Under the pieces are notes generated by a model. The model was not told the origin of the DNA and did not search any database. It worked only from the letters and a program-made list of their open reading frames with translations. Position numbers and translations under genes: made by a program. From positions 6,076,001 through 6,140,000 of the forward strand of contig NZ_CP011533.1 in NCBI RefSeq assembly GCF_001704275.1: a DNA stretch of 64,000 nt, in the 5' to 3' direction. The stretch's first letter is position 1, and every line of letters starts with the position of its first letter. Positions 28,085 to 36,807 of the stretch are shown piece by piece. The DNA is from Streptomyces noursei ATCC 11455 (GTDB lineage: Bacteria > Actinomycetota > Actinomycetes > Streptomycetales > Streptomycetaceae).

Positions 28085-29533
28085 TCACCGATACTCCGAC
28101 AGCCTGCGCCCGATGCCCAGCACCGCCGCCGTGGCGGCCAGCACCGCCAACACCGCCGCGCCCACCGCCAGCAGGCCGAACGCCGCCCGCCCGCCGTCCG
28201 CGGCCGACCGGAACCGCGCCTGCTCGTGGACCAGCGCCCGCCCCAGCCCGGTGTCGACCCGGTCGAACGACGCGCCCGTCGAACCGTCCCCGCCGATCAC
28301 CTTCGCCAGCGCCCGGTCGTAGTCCCCCCTGTCGTCCGCCGACCGCGCGTCGGCGTGCCGCGCCCGCCACTGCCCGACGGCCGCCAGCGTGTCCCGCACC
28401 GGTTTGCGCCCCGCCTCGTCGCCCGCCAGTGCCAGCGCCTTCCCCAACTCCCCGGACACATCCGCCGATCCCCGGCCGCCCGCGCCGGCCAGATGCCCCA
28501 TCTTCGCCTGGAAATCGACCTCGTAGAAGTCCTTCTGGTCCGCCGTCAAAACCGCTCCGCGCGCCACCAGCGTCAGATTCTCGTCGGCGCGCGCCCGCAG
28601 CGCGTCGATCCGCGCCGTATTGAGCACCTGCAACGACCGGGCGCCGTGCGCATACGCGTCGGACAGCCCGGCCCGCGCCACCGTGTGCGCCGCCAGCAGC
28701 CACAGCAGCACCGCCATCGACGCCACCGTCGCCGCCAGCAGACCGCGGTTGAACACCCGGTGGGTGCGCCGGTAGTGCCGGCGCTGCGCCCACCCCAGCG
28801 CCCCGATCGCGAGCACCCCGGCGGCCAGCGCGAACCACGGCCACGCCGTGGCCCGCTCGTGGTCGGCGGTCAGCCGCTGCCGCTCCGCGTCGTACAACGC
28901 CTGGGCCGCCGGGAGGAGTTCCGTCCGCATCTGCCCGTTCGCGTACCGCAGATAGGCGCCGCCCAGTGGCAGCCCCTGCCGGTTGTTCGTCCGGGCCGTC
29001 TCGACCAGGCCCGTGTACCGCGGCAGCAGGGCGTTCAGCCGGGCGATCTGGGTCCCGGCCCGATCCGCCGCACCGCCCTCCGCGCCCGGCACCCGCGCGT
29101 TCGCCGCCGCCCTGACCAGCAGGCGGGACGCCATCGCGAGATCCGCCTCGTACCGCTCACGGGTCGCGGCGGACTCCGTGCCGCCCGCCAGGAACCCGCC
29201 GGCGGCGGTGGTGTCGGCGTCCGCCAGCGACCGGTAGATGCTCGCCGCGTCCGCGGTCAGCGGCTGGCTGCGCAGCACCACGTCGTCGGCGGCCCGCGAC
29301 CGGTCCGTCACCTGCCAGACCGCGGTCGCCCCGAACACCACGACCAGCAGCGCCAGCACCGCCCCGATCGCGCGCAGCCGCCCCGGCTCGGTGGTGGCGG
29401 CGGCCCGCAGCTGGTCCAGGCCCTCGGCCCACGCGGTGCGCCGGCGCGCGGCGGGGCCGCCGGCCGACCCGGGCCGGGCGGACGGCTCCGGGGAAACCGA
29501 CGTCGCGGACGATGCGGACGATAGCGATGACAC
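28085..29533 (-). CDS. glnX: GlnX-like four-helix membrane sensor
   Basis: 482 aa from GTG 29533, with AGGGGGTGG in front. There are four hydrophobic helices: LRAIGAVLALLVVVFGATAV (about 50-70), WPWFALAAGVLAIGALGW (about 240), LAATVASMAVLLWLLAAHTV (about 270) and a C-terminal AFGLLAVGAAVLAVLAATAA. Between helices 1-2 and 3-4 lie extracytoplasmic helical domains like those of four-helix-bundle sensors. Order and topology match GlnX of the mycobacterial GlnX-GlnH-PknG pathway. It is the first gene of the minus-strand cluster. Confidence 0.8.
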   Translation of the reverse strand: MSSLSSASSATSVSPEPSARPGSAGGPAARRRTAWAEGLDQLRAAATTEPGRLRAIGAVLALLVVVFGATAVWQVTDRSRAADDVVLRSQPLTADAASIYRSLADADTTAAGGFLAGGTESAATRERYEADLAMASRLLVRAAANARVPGAEGGAADRAGTQIARLNALLPRYTGLVETARTNNRQGLPLGGAYLRYANGQMRTELLPAAQALYDAERQRLTADHERATAWPWFALAAGVLAIGALGWAQRRHYRRTHRVFNRGLLAATVASMAVLLWLLAAHTVARAGLSDAYAHGARSLQVLNTARIDALRARADENLTLVARGAVLTADQKDFYEVDFQAKMGHLAGAGGRGSADVSGELGKALALAGDEAGRKPVRDTLAAVGQWRARHADARSADDRGDYDRALAKVIGGDGSTGASFDRVDTGLGRALVHEQARFRSAADGGRAAFGLLAVGAAVLAVLAATAAVLGIGRRLSEYR

Positions 29534-29904
29534 CGACGAACCACCCCCTGGGTCGCTGACTGCGGGCCTGCTCCGCGCCCGGCGCCCACCGGCACGGGGC
29601 GCACGGGCGTCAGTATGTCCGTGCCGCCCGACCAGCACACCGGACTTGACCCGATCTTGTTCGGAACGCCAAACATCTCGCGGGGCGCCCACGGCCCCCG
29701 TTGGGAGCCGCCCGCCGCCCTGGTTCCCCGCCCGCCCGGCATCGACCCTCCGGGCCGGGCGGAGGGCGGTCGCCCCGCATTACCCTTACGAGCAGTCGCC
29801 GGACATCAGGCGACCGGGATCGGACGCTCCGCCGCCGGCCGCCGCCCGCGACGGCCCAAGACGGGCCCAGGACGTCCGTCCCGCCGAGGCAAGGGAGTGA
29901 TCGA
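29534..29904. promoter_or_regulatory. Divergent promoter region between glnX and the GntR gene
   Basis: No gene is seen. The plus strand has a possible -10 (TACCCT near 29781), and GTCGCC-N8-GGCGAC (29795-29814) just downstream is an inverted repeat of the kind bound by FadR/GntR proteins, possibly for autoregulation. Confidence 0.4.
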
Positions 29905-30597
29905 GTGCAGACCGTCCGCAAGGGCCGGGTGTCGCTCGTGGAGTCCGCGACCGACGAGATCCGCGGCCAGATCGTCAACGGCATCTGGCCGGTGGGCAGC
30001 CGCATCCCACCCGAGAGCGCCCTGTCCGAGACCCTCGGCGTCAGCCGCGCCTCGGTCCGCGAGGCCGTCCGCTCGCTCGTCCACTCCGGCCTCCTCGAAC
30101 CCCGCCAGGGCGACGGCACGTTCGTGATCTCCGACGACGACAGCGCGGTCGCCCTCCGCCGCCGTCTGGAACGTGCCGAGCTGAGCCACGTCACCCAGGT
30201 CCGCCAGGGACTGGACGTGGTCGCCGCCCGCCAGGCCGCCAAGTACCGCACCGACGCGCAGCTCGCCGGCATCGAGGCCGCGCTGGGCCGCCGCAAGGCC
30301 GCCCTGGCGGCCCACGACAGCGAGGCGTTCACCGCGGCCGACGCCGAGTTCCACATCCTCGTCGCCGAGGCCAGCGCCAACCCCGTGCTGGCCGACATCT
30401 ACCGTTCGCTCAGCGCCGCCCTGCGCGAGGAACTCCGCCGCGCCGCCTGCCTGGACACCGCCGACGCCGCCCCCACCGACCCGCACTCCCGCCTCACCGA
30501 CGCCATCCGCGCCCAGGACCCGCAGGCTGCCGTCGACGCCGCGGTGCTCCTCCTCGCGGGTCACGTCCGCGACCTGGCACTGCCGCTCGACGATTGA
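29905..30597 (+). CDS. FadR-subfamily GntR transcriptional regulator
   Basis: 230 aa from GTG 29905, with AAGGGA eight bases upstream. The winged helix occupies residues 1-75 (IRGQIVNGIWPVGSRIPPESALSETLGVSRASVREAVRSL is represented by its key parts GSRIPPES and SRASVREA). The FCD effector domain follows, with the Asp/His pattern around ADAEFHILVAEAS and the final SRLTDAI...GHV. FCD proteins bind small carboxylates, often with a metal. It diverges from the PknG cluster and could sense a related metabolite, but no target is shown. Confidence 0.9.
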   Translation: MQTVRKGRVSLVESATDEIRGQIVNGIWPVGSRIPPESALSETLGVSRASVREAVRSLVHSGLLEPRQGDGTFVISDDDSAVALRRRLERAELSHVTQVRQGLDVVAARQAAKYRTDAQLAGIEAALGRRKAALAAHDSEAFTAADAEFHILVAEASANPVLADIYRSLSAALREELRRAACLDTADAAPTDPHSRLTDAIRAQDPQAAVDAAVLLLAGHVRDLALPLDD

Positions 30598-30600
30598 TCG

Positions 30601-30643
30601 GCGGTCGGCGGTCGGCGGTCGGTAGTCGGCGGTCGGTCGGCGG
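30601..30643 (+). repeat. Heptamer microsatellite GCGGTCG
   Basis: At least five in-phase 7-nt copies (30601-30635), one of them GTAGTCG, begin within four bases of the regulator stop codon. No gene or hairpin use is evident. Confidence 0.7.
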
Positions 30644-30849
30644 CGGGGAGCGGCGAGGCGGGCGCCTGCTGCCGCACGCGCGGTCGGACGGCGGGCCGCC
30701 GAACGCGCCACCGCCGAGGGGCGCGCAACTCGCCCCTGGCGCCCCCTGTTTCACTCCCGCGCGCCGCTGACGACCCCACCCTCCTCCGACTACGCTGAGT
30801 GACGAAAGGTTGGCCCTCCCGCCAACCTCCGAAGCAACGGAGGCACCCC

Positions 30850-31155
30850 ATGCGTCGCATCAACCGACTCCTGACCCCCCTCGCCAAGGCCGCCACCAGG
30901 ACCTCGGCCACCCCCGCCCAGCCCGCCACGGCCAGCGGATTCCTCACCATCGGCAGTACGACCTACATCAACCCGACCGGCACCTATCCGCTCTTCCACG
31001 CCGCCGACGGCACCCCAACCCCCATCGTCAACGACACCGACCACCCCATCACCGTCATCACGGAAAGCGATCACTCCCCGCCCCCGGCCGACCTCATCCT
31101 GGCCCCTGGCGAACGCACCGAGACCTGCCGGGGCGACTGCGTGCAGGTGGGGTGA
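30850..31155 (+). CDS. Small hypothetical protein
   Basis: 101 aa from ATG 30850 with GGAGG seven bases before it. The first 25 residues are basic and Ala-rich (RRINRLLTPLAKAATRTS) but lack a clear hydrophobic core for secretion. The rest is rich in Thr, Pro and Asp with strands such as GFLTIGSTTYINPTG, and two Cys (TCRGDC) sit near the end. I recognise no family. TACGCT about 60 bases upstream may be its -10. It converges on csnK with 17 bases between stops. Confidence 0.65.
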   Translation: MRRINRLLTPLAKAATRTSATPAQPATASGFLTIGSTTYINPTGTYPLFHAADGTPTPIVNDTDHPITVITESDHSPPPADLILAPGERTETCRGDCVQVG

Positions 31156-31172
31156 TCGGCAGGGCCGGGATC

Positions 31173-32165
31173 CTACGCCCACTCCTCCCGCAGGCGTTCG
31201 TAGGCGCGTTGGGGCGGTGCCGGCGTCGTCCGGTCCAGGGCGTCCAGGGCCGCGCCGAGGACGGGGGGTGCGGTGATGACGTGGGGGACGGCCTTGGGGG
31301 CGCGTTCGGCGAGGAGGCGGACGACGTGATCGTGGAGGAGGGGGTGCCGGGCGGCGAGGACGCTGCCGCCGAGGATCACCGGGGTCGGTTCGGAGTGCAG
31401 GTCGAGGCGTTGCAGGGCCACGGAGGCCATCACGGCGATCTCCTCCGCCTGGCGGGCCACGACGGAGCGGGCCACGGCGTCGCCGCCCGCCGCCACGTCG
31501 AAGAGCAGCGGGGCCAGTTCGTGCCGGCGGACGTCGGGGATCCGGTGCAGGTGGAGGGCCTCGATGAGCTCCAGCATGGTGGCCAGGCCGAAGTGGGCCG
31601 GTAGCGCGCGGGCGAGTGCGGTCGGGGCGCCCCGGCCGTCCTCGGCGCGGGCCGCGTGCCACAGGGCCTCGGAGGCGAGGAAGTCTCCGCCGCCCCAGTC
31701 ACCGGAGAGCCGGCCGACGGACGGGAAGCGGGCGGTGGCCCCGTCGTGGCCGACGCCGACGCAGTTGATACCGGCGCCGCAGACCACTGCGACGCCCAAC
31801 TGCTCGCCGCGGTCGGGGAGTCCGGCGCGGAGCAGGGCGAAGGTGTCGTTGCGGACGGAGACGGTCTCCGCCCAGCCGCGGGCGGCGATCTCGGCGGTCA
31901 GGCGGGTCACTTCGACGGGGAGGTCGGCGTTGGCGAGGAAGGCGGAGAGATGGCCGACCGGGCCGTCGTCGTCCGGTCCGGCCTGGGCCCGGGCCGCGGC
32001 GATCAGGGGCGCCAGCACGTCCACGGCGCGGGCGGTGCCCACCACGGGCGGCTGGAAGCCGCCGCCGCGGGCCCGGCCGAGGACCCTGCCGTCCGTGGCC
32101 ACCAGGGCCACGTCGGTCTTGCTGTTGCCCGCGTCGATGGCGAGCGCCGTGCCGGTCAGGCCCAC
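31173..32165 (-). CDS. csnK: Putative amino-sugar kinase CsnK (BadF/BcrA ATPase family)
   Basis: 330 aa from GTG 32165, overlapping csnH by 10 bases. The ASKHA-fold ATPase motifs are visible: AIDAGNSKTD (phosphate 1), VRNDTFALLRA, CGAGINCVGVG (phosphate 2), GRLSGDWGGGDFLA and VILGGSVL (adenosine). This pattern is that of the N-acetylglucosamine-kinase-like BadF/BadG/BcrA group. As last gene of the csn operon it would phosphorylate glucosamine or a released disaccharide after uptake. Substrate is inferred from context. Confidence 0.85.
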   Translation of the reverse strand: MGLTGTALAIDAGNSKTDVALVATDGRVLGRARGGGFQPPVVGTARAVDVLAPLIAAARAQAGPDDDGPVGHLSAFLANADLPVEVTRLTAEIAARGWAETVSVRNDTFALLRAGLPDRGEQLGVAVVCGAGINCVGVGHDGATARFPSVGRLSGDWGGGDFLASEALWHAARAEDGRGAPTALARALPAHFGLATMLELIEALHLHRIPDVRRHELAPLLFDVAAGGDAVARSVVARQAEEIAVMASVALQRLDLHSEPTPVILGGSVLAARHPLLHDHVVRLLAERAPKAVPHVITAPPVLGAALDALDRTTPAPPQRAYERLREEWA

Positions 32166-33454
32166 GTGAGGTGCTCCCGGTTGTGTGCGATCAGCTCGTC
32201 GGCGAGCCGGTCCGCGTAGTCGATCTGGCCGATGAGGGGGTGCGCGAGGAGCGCGGAGAAGACCCGGTCACGGCCGCCCTTGAGGGCGGCTTCCAGGGCC
32301 AGGTGCTCGTAGGCCGTGACATTGGCGACGAGCCCGGCGAACAGGGGGGCGAGGGGGCGGAGGGGGAGGGGGGAGGCCCCCCGGGAGTCCACCGCCGCCG
32401 GTACCTCGATCACCGCGTCGTCCGGCAGGAACGGCAGCGTGCCGTGGTTGAGGGTGTTGACGATCTGGACGTCGCCGGCCGTTCCGCCGCCCAGCAGGGA
32501 CGAGGTCAGGGCCACCGCCGCCTCGGAGTAGTAGGCGCCGCCGCGGCGGGAGAGGAGTTCGGGCTTCTCGGCCAGGTCGGGGTCGGCGTAGAGGTCGAGG
32601 AGCTGACGTTCGATGGCGGCGACCTCCGCGGCGCGGGAGGGCTTGGTGCGCAGCTCCTTCACCACCGCGTCGTGTTGGTAGTAGTACCGCAGGTAGTAGG
32701 AGGGCACGACGCCCAGGTGGTCGAGGAGCGCGCGGGGCATGCGGACGTCGTCGGCGAGCGCGTCGCCGTGCCGGGCCAGGAGCGTGGGCAGGACGTCCGT
32801 GCCGTCGACGCGGACGGCGCGCTCCCAGGTGAGATGGTTGAGGCCGATGTGCTCCAGCTCGACGCGTTCGGGGGCCACCCCGAGCAGCTTCGCGAACTTC
32901 CGCTGGAAGCCGATGGCCACGTTGCACAGCCCGACGGCCTTGTGCCCGTGGGAGAGCAGGGCCCGGGTGACGATGCCGACCGGGTTGGTGAAGTCCACGA
33001 TCCAGGCGTCGGGGCAGCGGCGGCGGATCCGTTCGGCGATGCCCAGGACGACCGGGACGGTGCGCAGTGCCTTGGCCAGGCCGCCCGCGCCGGTGGTCTC
33101 CTGGCCGACGCAGCCGCACTCCAGCGGCCAGGTCTCGTCCTGGTTGCGGGCGGCCTGCCCGCCGACCCGGAGCTGCAGGAGGACGGCGTCGGCGCCGTCG
33201 AGTCCGGCGTCGAGATCGGCGGTCCAGGTGATCCGGCCCGGGTGGCCCTGCCGGGCGAAGATCCGGCGGGCCAGCGCGCCGATCAGCTCCAGCCGTTCGG
33301 CGGCCGGGTCGATCAGGACGAGTTCGGCGACCGGCAGGGCGTCCCGCAACCGCGCGAAGCCGTCGATGAGTTCGGGGGTGTAGGTCGAGCCGCCGCCGAC
33401 CACTGCGATCTTGATGCGGGGGTGCGGGGAGCGTTCCCCGGAAGTTGGCAGCAT
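32156..33454 (-). CDS. csnH: GH4 glycosidase CsnH
   Basis: 432 aa from ATG 33454. The NAD-binding GGGSTYTPEL at residues about 20-29 and the GH4 Mn-site pieces FTNPVGIVT, GLCNVAIGFQRK (catalytic Cys) and GLNHLTW (His) are all present, along with the YYYQHD region. GH4 enzymes cleave by an oxidation-elimination route using NAD+ and Mn2+, usually on phosphorylated sugars. Within csnR-K it would split imported chitosan oligomers after or before phosphorylation by CsnK. It begins seven bases after csnG. Confidence 0.9.
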   Translation of the reverse strand: MLPTSGERSPHPRIKIAVVGGGSTYTPELIDGFARLRDALPVAELVLIDPAAERLELIGALARRIFARQGHPGRITWTADLDAGLDGADAVLLQLRVGGQAARNQDETWPLECGCVGQETTGAGGLAKALRTVPVVLGIAERIRRRCPDAWIVDFTNPVGIVTRALLSHGHKAVGLCNVAIGFQRKFAKLLGVAPERVELEHIGLNHLTWERAVRVDGTDVLPTLLARHGDALADDVRMPRALLDHLGVVPSYYLRYYYQHDAVVKELRTKPSRAAEVAAIERQLLDLYADPDLAEKPELLSRRGGAYYSEAAVALTSSLLGGGTAGDVQIVNTLNHGTLPFLPDDAVIEVPAAVDSRGASPLPLRPLAPLFAGLVANVTAYEHLALEAALKGGRDRVFSALLAHPLIGQIDYADRLADELIAHNREHLTWA

Positions 33455-33461
33455 GTCCGTT

Positions 33462-34388
33462 TCAGCCCTTCACTCCGGTGAGTGTGACGCCTTCGACGAA
33501 GGCTTTCTGCGCGAAGAAGAAGACGACGATGACGGGGGCCATGACCAGCATCGTTGCGGCCATGGTGAGGTTCCAGTTGACGCTGTGCGCGCTCTTGAAG
33601 GACTCCAGGCCGTAGGACAGCGTCCAGGCGGCCGGGTTCTGCGCGGTGTAGATCTGCGGCCCGAAGTAGTCGTTCCAGCAGTAGAAGAACTGGAAGAGGG
33701 CGATGGCGGCGATGCCGGGGCGGGCCATCGGGACGACGATCCGCAGCAGGGTGCGCAGTTCGCCGCAGCCGTCCACCTTCGCGGATTCCACGTATTCCGG
33801 CGGGATCGTCAGGAGGAACTGCCGGAGCAGGAAGATGGAGTAGGCGTCGCCGAACGCCATCGGGACGACCAGCGGCCAGATCGAACCGGTCAGATGCAGT
33901 TGCTGCGCCCACACCAGGTACATCGGGATGACGACGACCTGGGGCGGCAGCATCATCGTGGAGATCACCAGGAGCATCGCCGTGCGGCGACCGCGGAAGC
34001 GGAAGCGGGCCAGCGCGTAGGCGACCGGGATCGCCGAGCAGACCGTGAAGAGGGTGCCCAGGCCCGCGTAGAGCAGGGAGTTCCGCCACCAGCCGAGGAA
34101 GCCGGGGGTGGTGAACACGGCGGTGTAGTTGGACCAGTTCCACTCGTGCGGCCACAGTTCGCCGCTCATCGCCTGGTCGTCGGTCATGACGGAGGTCAGG
34201 AAGACGAAGACGAAGGGGAGGAGGAAGAAGAGGGCGGCGGCGACCGCCACCGCGTGCACGGCGATCCAGTGCAGCAGGCGCGTGCGGCGGGCGCGGGCGG
34301 CCGGGGTGCCGGCGGTGCCGGGGGTGCGGGCCCGGGCCGGGCGCCGGGGGAACGTCGTGGTGGTCACGTCGGATCGGTCCTCCGTCAT
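33462..34388 (-). CDS. csnG: Sugar ABC permease CsnG (inner-membrane component)
   Basis: 308 aa from ATG 34388, five bases after csnF. Six helices are seen, and the EAA coupling loop ESAKVDGCGELRTLLRIVVP lies in the last third. The sequence belongs to the MalG-like CUT1 class: WWRNSLLYAGLGTLF, YALARFRFRG. It pairs with CsnF. No ATPase gene is in the operon, so the shared MsiK ATPase encoded elsewhere probably powers it, as for other Streptomyces CUT1 systems. Confidence 0.9.
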   Translation of the reverse strand: MTEDRSDVTTTTFPRRPARARTPGTAGTPAARARRTRLLHWIAVHAVAVAAALFFLLPFVFVFLTSVMTDDQAMSGELWPHEWNWSNYTAVFTTPGFLGWWRNSLLYAGLGTLFTVCSAIPVAYALARFRFRGRRTAMLLVISTMMLPPQVVVIPMYLVWAQQLHLTGSIWPLVVPMAFGDAYSIFLLRQFLLTIPPEYVESAKVDGCGELRTLLRIVVPMARPGIAAIALFQFFYCWNDYFGPQIYTAQNPAAWTLSYGLESFKSAHSVNWNLTMAATMLVMAPVIVVFFFAQKAFVEGVTLTGVKG

Positions 34389-34393
34389 GGCGG

Positions 34394-35350
34394 TCAGTCC
34401 TCCGCCGGGAGCAGGCCGGCGCGCTTGCGCATCAGCAGGGTGGTGACGGCCATGGCGATGGCGAACAGCACCAGGGACAGGGCGCAGGCCGCGCCGGTGT
34501 TGAAGTTCTGGAAGCCCAGCGAGTAGATGAGCTGCGGCACGGTCAGGGTGGAGTGGTCCGGGTAGCCGGGCTGGATGACGCTGCCGGGGCCGACGGAGAC
34601 CCCGGAGGCGAGTTTCCCGGCGACCAGCGCCTGGGTGTAGTACTGCATGGTCTGCACGACGCCGGTGACCACCGCGAACAGCACGATCGGGGTGATCGAC
34701 GGCCAGGTCACATAGCGGAACTTCCCCCAGGCGCCGGCGCCGTCCAGCTCGGCGGCCTCGTACTGCTCCCTCGGGACGTCCAGCAGCGCCGCCATGAAGA
34801 TCACCATCAGGTCGCCGATGCCCCACAGGGACAACAGGACCAGCGACGGCTTGGCCCAGGACGGGTCGTTGAACCACTCCGGGCCCGGGACGCCGAGCGC
34901 CCCGAGGATCTCGTTGACCGGGCCGGTGGCCGGGTTGAGCAGGAAGACGAAGGCGACGGTGGCGGCCACCGGCGGGGCCAGGTACGGCAGGTAGAACGCG
35001 GTGCGGAAGAAGCCGGCCCCGGATTTGACCTTGGTGACGAGCAGGCCGATGCCCAGTCCGAAGACCACCCGCAGCGCCACCATCACCACGACCAGCCAGA
35101 GCGTGTTCCACAGCGCCGGCCCGAACAGCGGCATCTGGGTCAGTACGTATCTCCAGTTCCGCAGGCCCACGAAAGCGGGTTGCTCGATCTGGTTGTAGTG
35201 CATGAAGGAGAAATAGCCGGTGGCGATCAGCGGGTAGCCGAAGAAGACCGAGAACCCGACGAGCCAGGGGGAGAGGAATCCCAGGATGCGCAGGCGTTCG
35301 CGGAGGTGTTTGCGCCGCAGCGCCGGGGCGGGGGAGGAGGGGGCTGCCAT
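34394..35350 (-). CDS. csnF: Sugar ABC permease CsnF
   Basis: 318 aa from ATG 35350, 11 bases after csnE. The MalF-like CUT1 fold has six helices starting with ILGFLSPWLVGFSVFFGYPL, and the EAA loop is EQYEAAELDGAGAWGKFRYV. It forms the membrane channel with CsnG for monomers and short oligomers of glucosamine, according to published work on the S. coelicolor csnR-K operon. Confidence 0.9.
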   Translation of the reverse strand: MAAPSSPAPALRRKHLRERLRILGFLSPWLVGFSVFFGYPLIATGYFSFMHYNQIEQPAFVGLRNWRYVLTQMPLFGPALWNTLWLVVVMVALRVVFGLGIGLLVTKVKSGAGFFRTAFYLPYLAPPVAATVAFVFLLNPATGPVNEILGALGVPGPEWFNDPSWAKPSLVLLSLWGIGDLMVIFMAALLDVPREQYEAAELDGAGAWGKFRYVTWPSITPIVLFAVVTGVVQTMQYYTQALVAGKLASGVSVGPGSVIQPGYPDHSTLTVPQLIYSLGFQNFNTGAACALSLVLFAIAMAVTTLLMRKRAGLLPAED

Positions 35351-35361
35351 GGCGGGCTCCG

Positions 35362-36738
35362 TCAGTTCTCGGACTGGAGGGTGTCGGCGTCTATCCGTGC
35401 GTCGAGGTCGCGCAGCCCCGCGTCGAGGTCGGGCACCTTTCCGGCCTCCGCCATATAGGAGAAGTCCTGGAGCGAAGTGACGTACATGTCACCGTTGTTG
35501 GACGGGGGCAGCGCGGTGCTGTGCGGATTCGCGGCGATGCCGAGGAAGGTGCGGAAGTTCGGATCGGCGTCCAGTTCCGGGGAGGTGAGTGCGGCTTTCG
35601 TGGAGGGGACGTTGTGGATGGCGTTGGCGAAGGCGACGACCTGGTCGGTGTCCACGGTCAGGAACTTCACCAGTTCCCAGGCTGCGTTCTGGTGCCGGCT
35701 GCTGTGGGCGATTCCGGCGATGGTGCCGGTGAGGTAGCCCCGGCCGTAGCTGTCGGCCTGGTCGTCGGGCACCGGCATCGGCGCGACGCCCCAGGCGAAC
35801 GGTGCCTTCGCCTCCTTGAGCATCAGGCCGCGCCATTCCCCGTCCATGTGCATGGCCACCTTCTGCCGCAGAAAGGCGTTCTGCGCGGACATCTCGTCGC
35901 CGAAGGTGGTGCGGAACTTCTCCATCGGGCCGTATCCGCCCTGGGCGTCGATGATTTCCCGCTGGGTGGTGAGGAAATCCCGGGTGGACGGGTCCTTGGC
36001 CAGCTGGGATTTTCCGTTCCGGTCGAAGTAGGTGGGTCCCCACTGGGCGAAGAGCCGGTCCGGACTGTTCTGGTAGAGGCGGAAGTTGGGCATGAAGCCG
36101 ACCTGCCGATATCCGCCGTCCTGGGTGCGTCGGGTGAGTTTGGCGGCGTCCCTTTTCAGCTCCGACATGGTGCGCGGTGGCCGGGTGATGCCGGCCTGCT
36201 CGAAGGCGTCCTTGTTGTAGTACAGCCCGTAGGTGTCGGCGAGCAGCGGCAGTGCGCACTGCCGGCCGCGGTACTGCGTGTAGGAGAGCAGGGTTTTCGG
36301 GAAGACCTTTTCCTTCGCCACGCCGCTCTTCTTCAGGAAGGGGTCGAGGTCCGCCCACATGCCGGACGAGCAGTACTGCCCCACGTTGTTGGTGGTGAAG
36401 GACGACACCACGTCGGGGGCGTCGTCGCCGCCGGCCCGCAGCGCCTGGTTCATGGTGGTGTCGGTGACGTTGCCGACCGTCTTCACCGTGATGTTGGGGT
36501 GGCGCTTCTCGAAGCGCGCGATGCTGTCGTCGATGGCCTTGACCTCGCCGGGGTCGGACCAGCCGTGCCAGAAGGTGAGGGTGACCGGTCGTGTGGGGTC
36601 GTCGCGGTCGCTGCCGACGCCGGGGTTGGCGCAGCCCGCGGCGCAGAGTCCGGCGACGGCCAGGGCCAGCGGCAGGCCGATCCGCGCACGGCGGCGGGGA
36701 CGGGGACGTGGTCGGACACCCGGGCGCGAGAGCGGCAT
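35362..36738 (-). CDS. csnE: Extracellular sugar-binding lipoprotein CsnE
   Basis: 458 aa from ATG 36738, with AAGGAAG before it. The basic N-terminus, hydrophobic stretch and lipobox LCAAGC near residue 35 mark a lipoprotein. The mature chain is a CUT1 solute-binding protein: TLTFWHGWSDP, PDVVSSFTTNNVG, MHMDGEWRG and AWELVKFLT. It captures chitosan oligosaccharides for CsnFG. The longer spacer in front of it (69 bases, with a hairpin) separates it from the regulator gene and may allow different mRNA levels. Confidence 0.9.
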   Translation of the reverse strand: MPLSRPGVRPRPRPRRRARIGLPLALAVAGLCAAGCANPGVGSDRDDPTRPVTLTFWHGWSDPGEVKAIDDSIARFEKRHPNITVKTVGNVTDTTMNQALRAGGDDAPDVVSSFTTNNVGQYCSSGMWADLDPFLKKSGVAKEKVFPKTLLSYTQYRGRQCALPLLADTYGLYYNKDAFEQAGITRPPRTMSELKRDAAKLTRRTQDGGYRQVGFMPNFRLYQNSPDRLFAQWGPTYFDRNGKSQLAKDPSTRDFLTTQREIIDAQGGYGPMEKFRTTFGDEMSAQNAFLRQKVAMHMDGEWRGLMLKEAKAPFAWGVAPMPVPDDQADSYGRGYLTGTIAGIAHSSRHQNAAWELVKFLTVDTDQVVAFANAIHNVPSTKAALTSPELDADPNFRTFLGIAANPHSTALPPSNNGDMYVTSLQDFSYMAEAGKVPDLDAGLRDLDARIDADTLQSEN

Positions 36739-36763
36739 GCGGACTTCCTTACGTCGGGGGTTC

Positions 36764-36790
36764 CCGGGGAGCCCGGACGAGGCTCCCCGG
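36764..36790 (-). promoter_or_regulatory. Intercistronic hairpin between csnR and csnE
   Basis: CCGGGGAGCC (36764-36773) and GGCTCCCCGG (36781-36790) form a perfect 10-bp stem with a 7-base loop. It sits after the csnR stop and before the csnE Shine-Dalgarno, so it can attenuate or process the operon mRNA. Confidence 0.55.
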
Positions 36791-36807
36791 CCGTGCCGGC
36801 GGAGGGC

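Noticed and set aside
30601..30643. Heptamer repeat as terminator of the GntR gene
   Set aside because: Direct repeats only; no stable inverted repeat or T tract.
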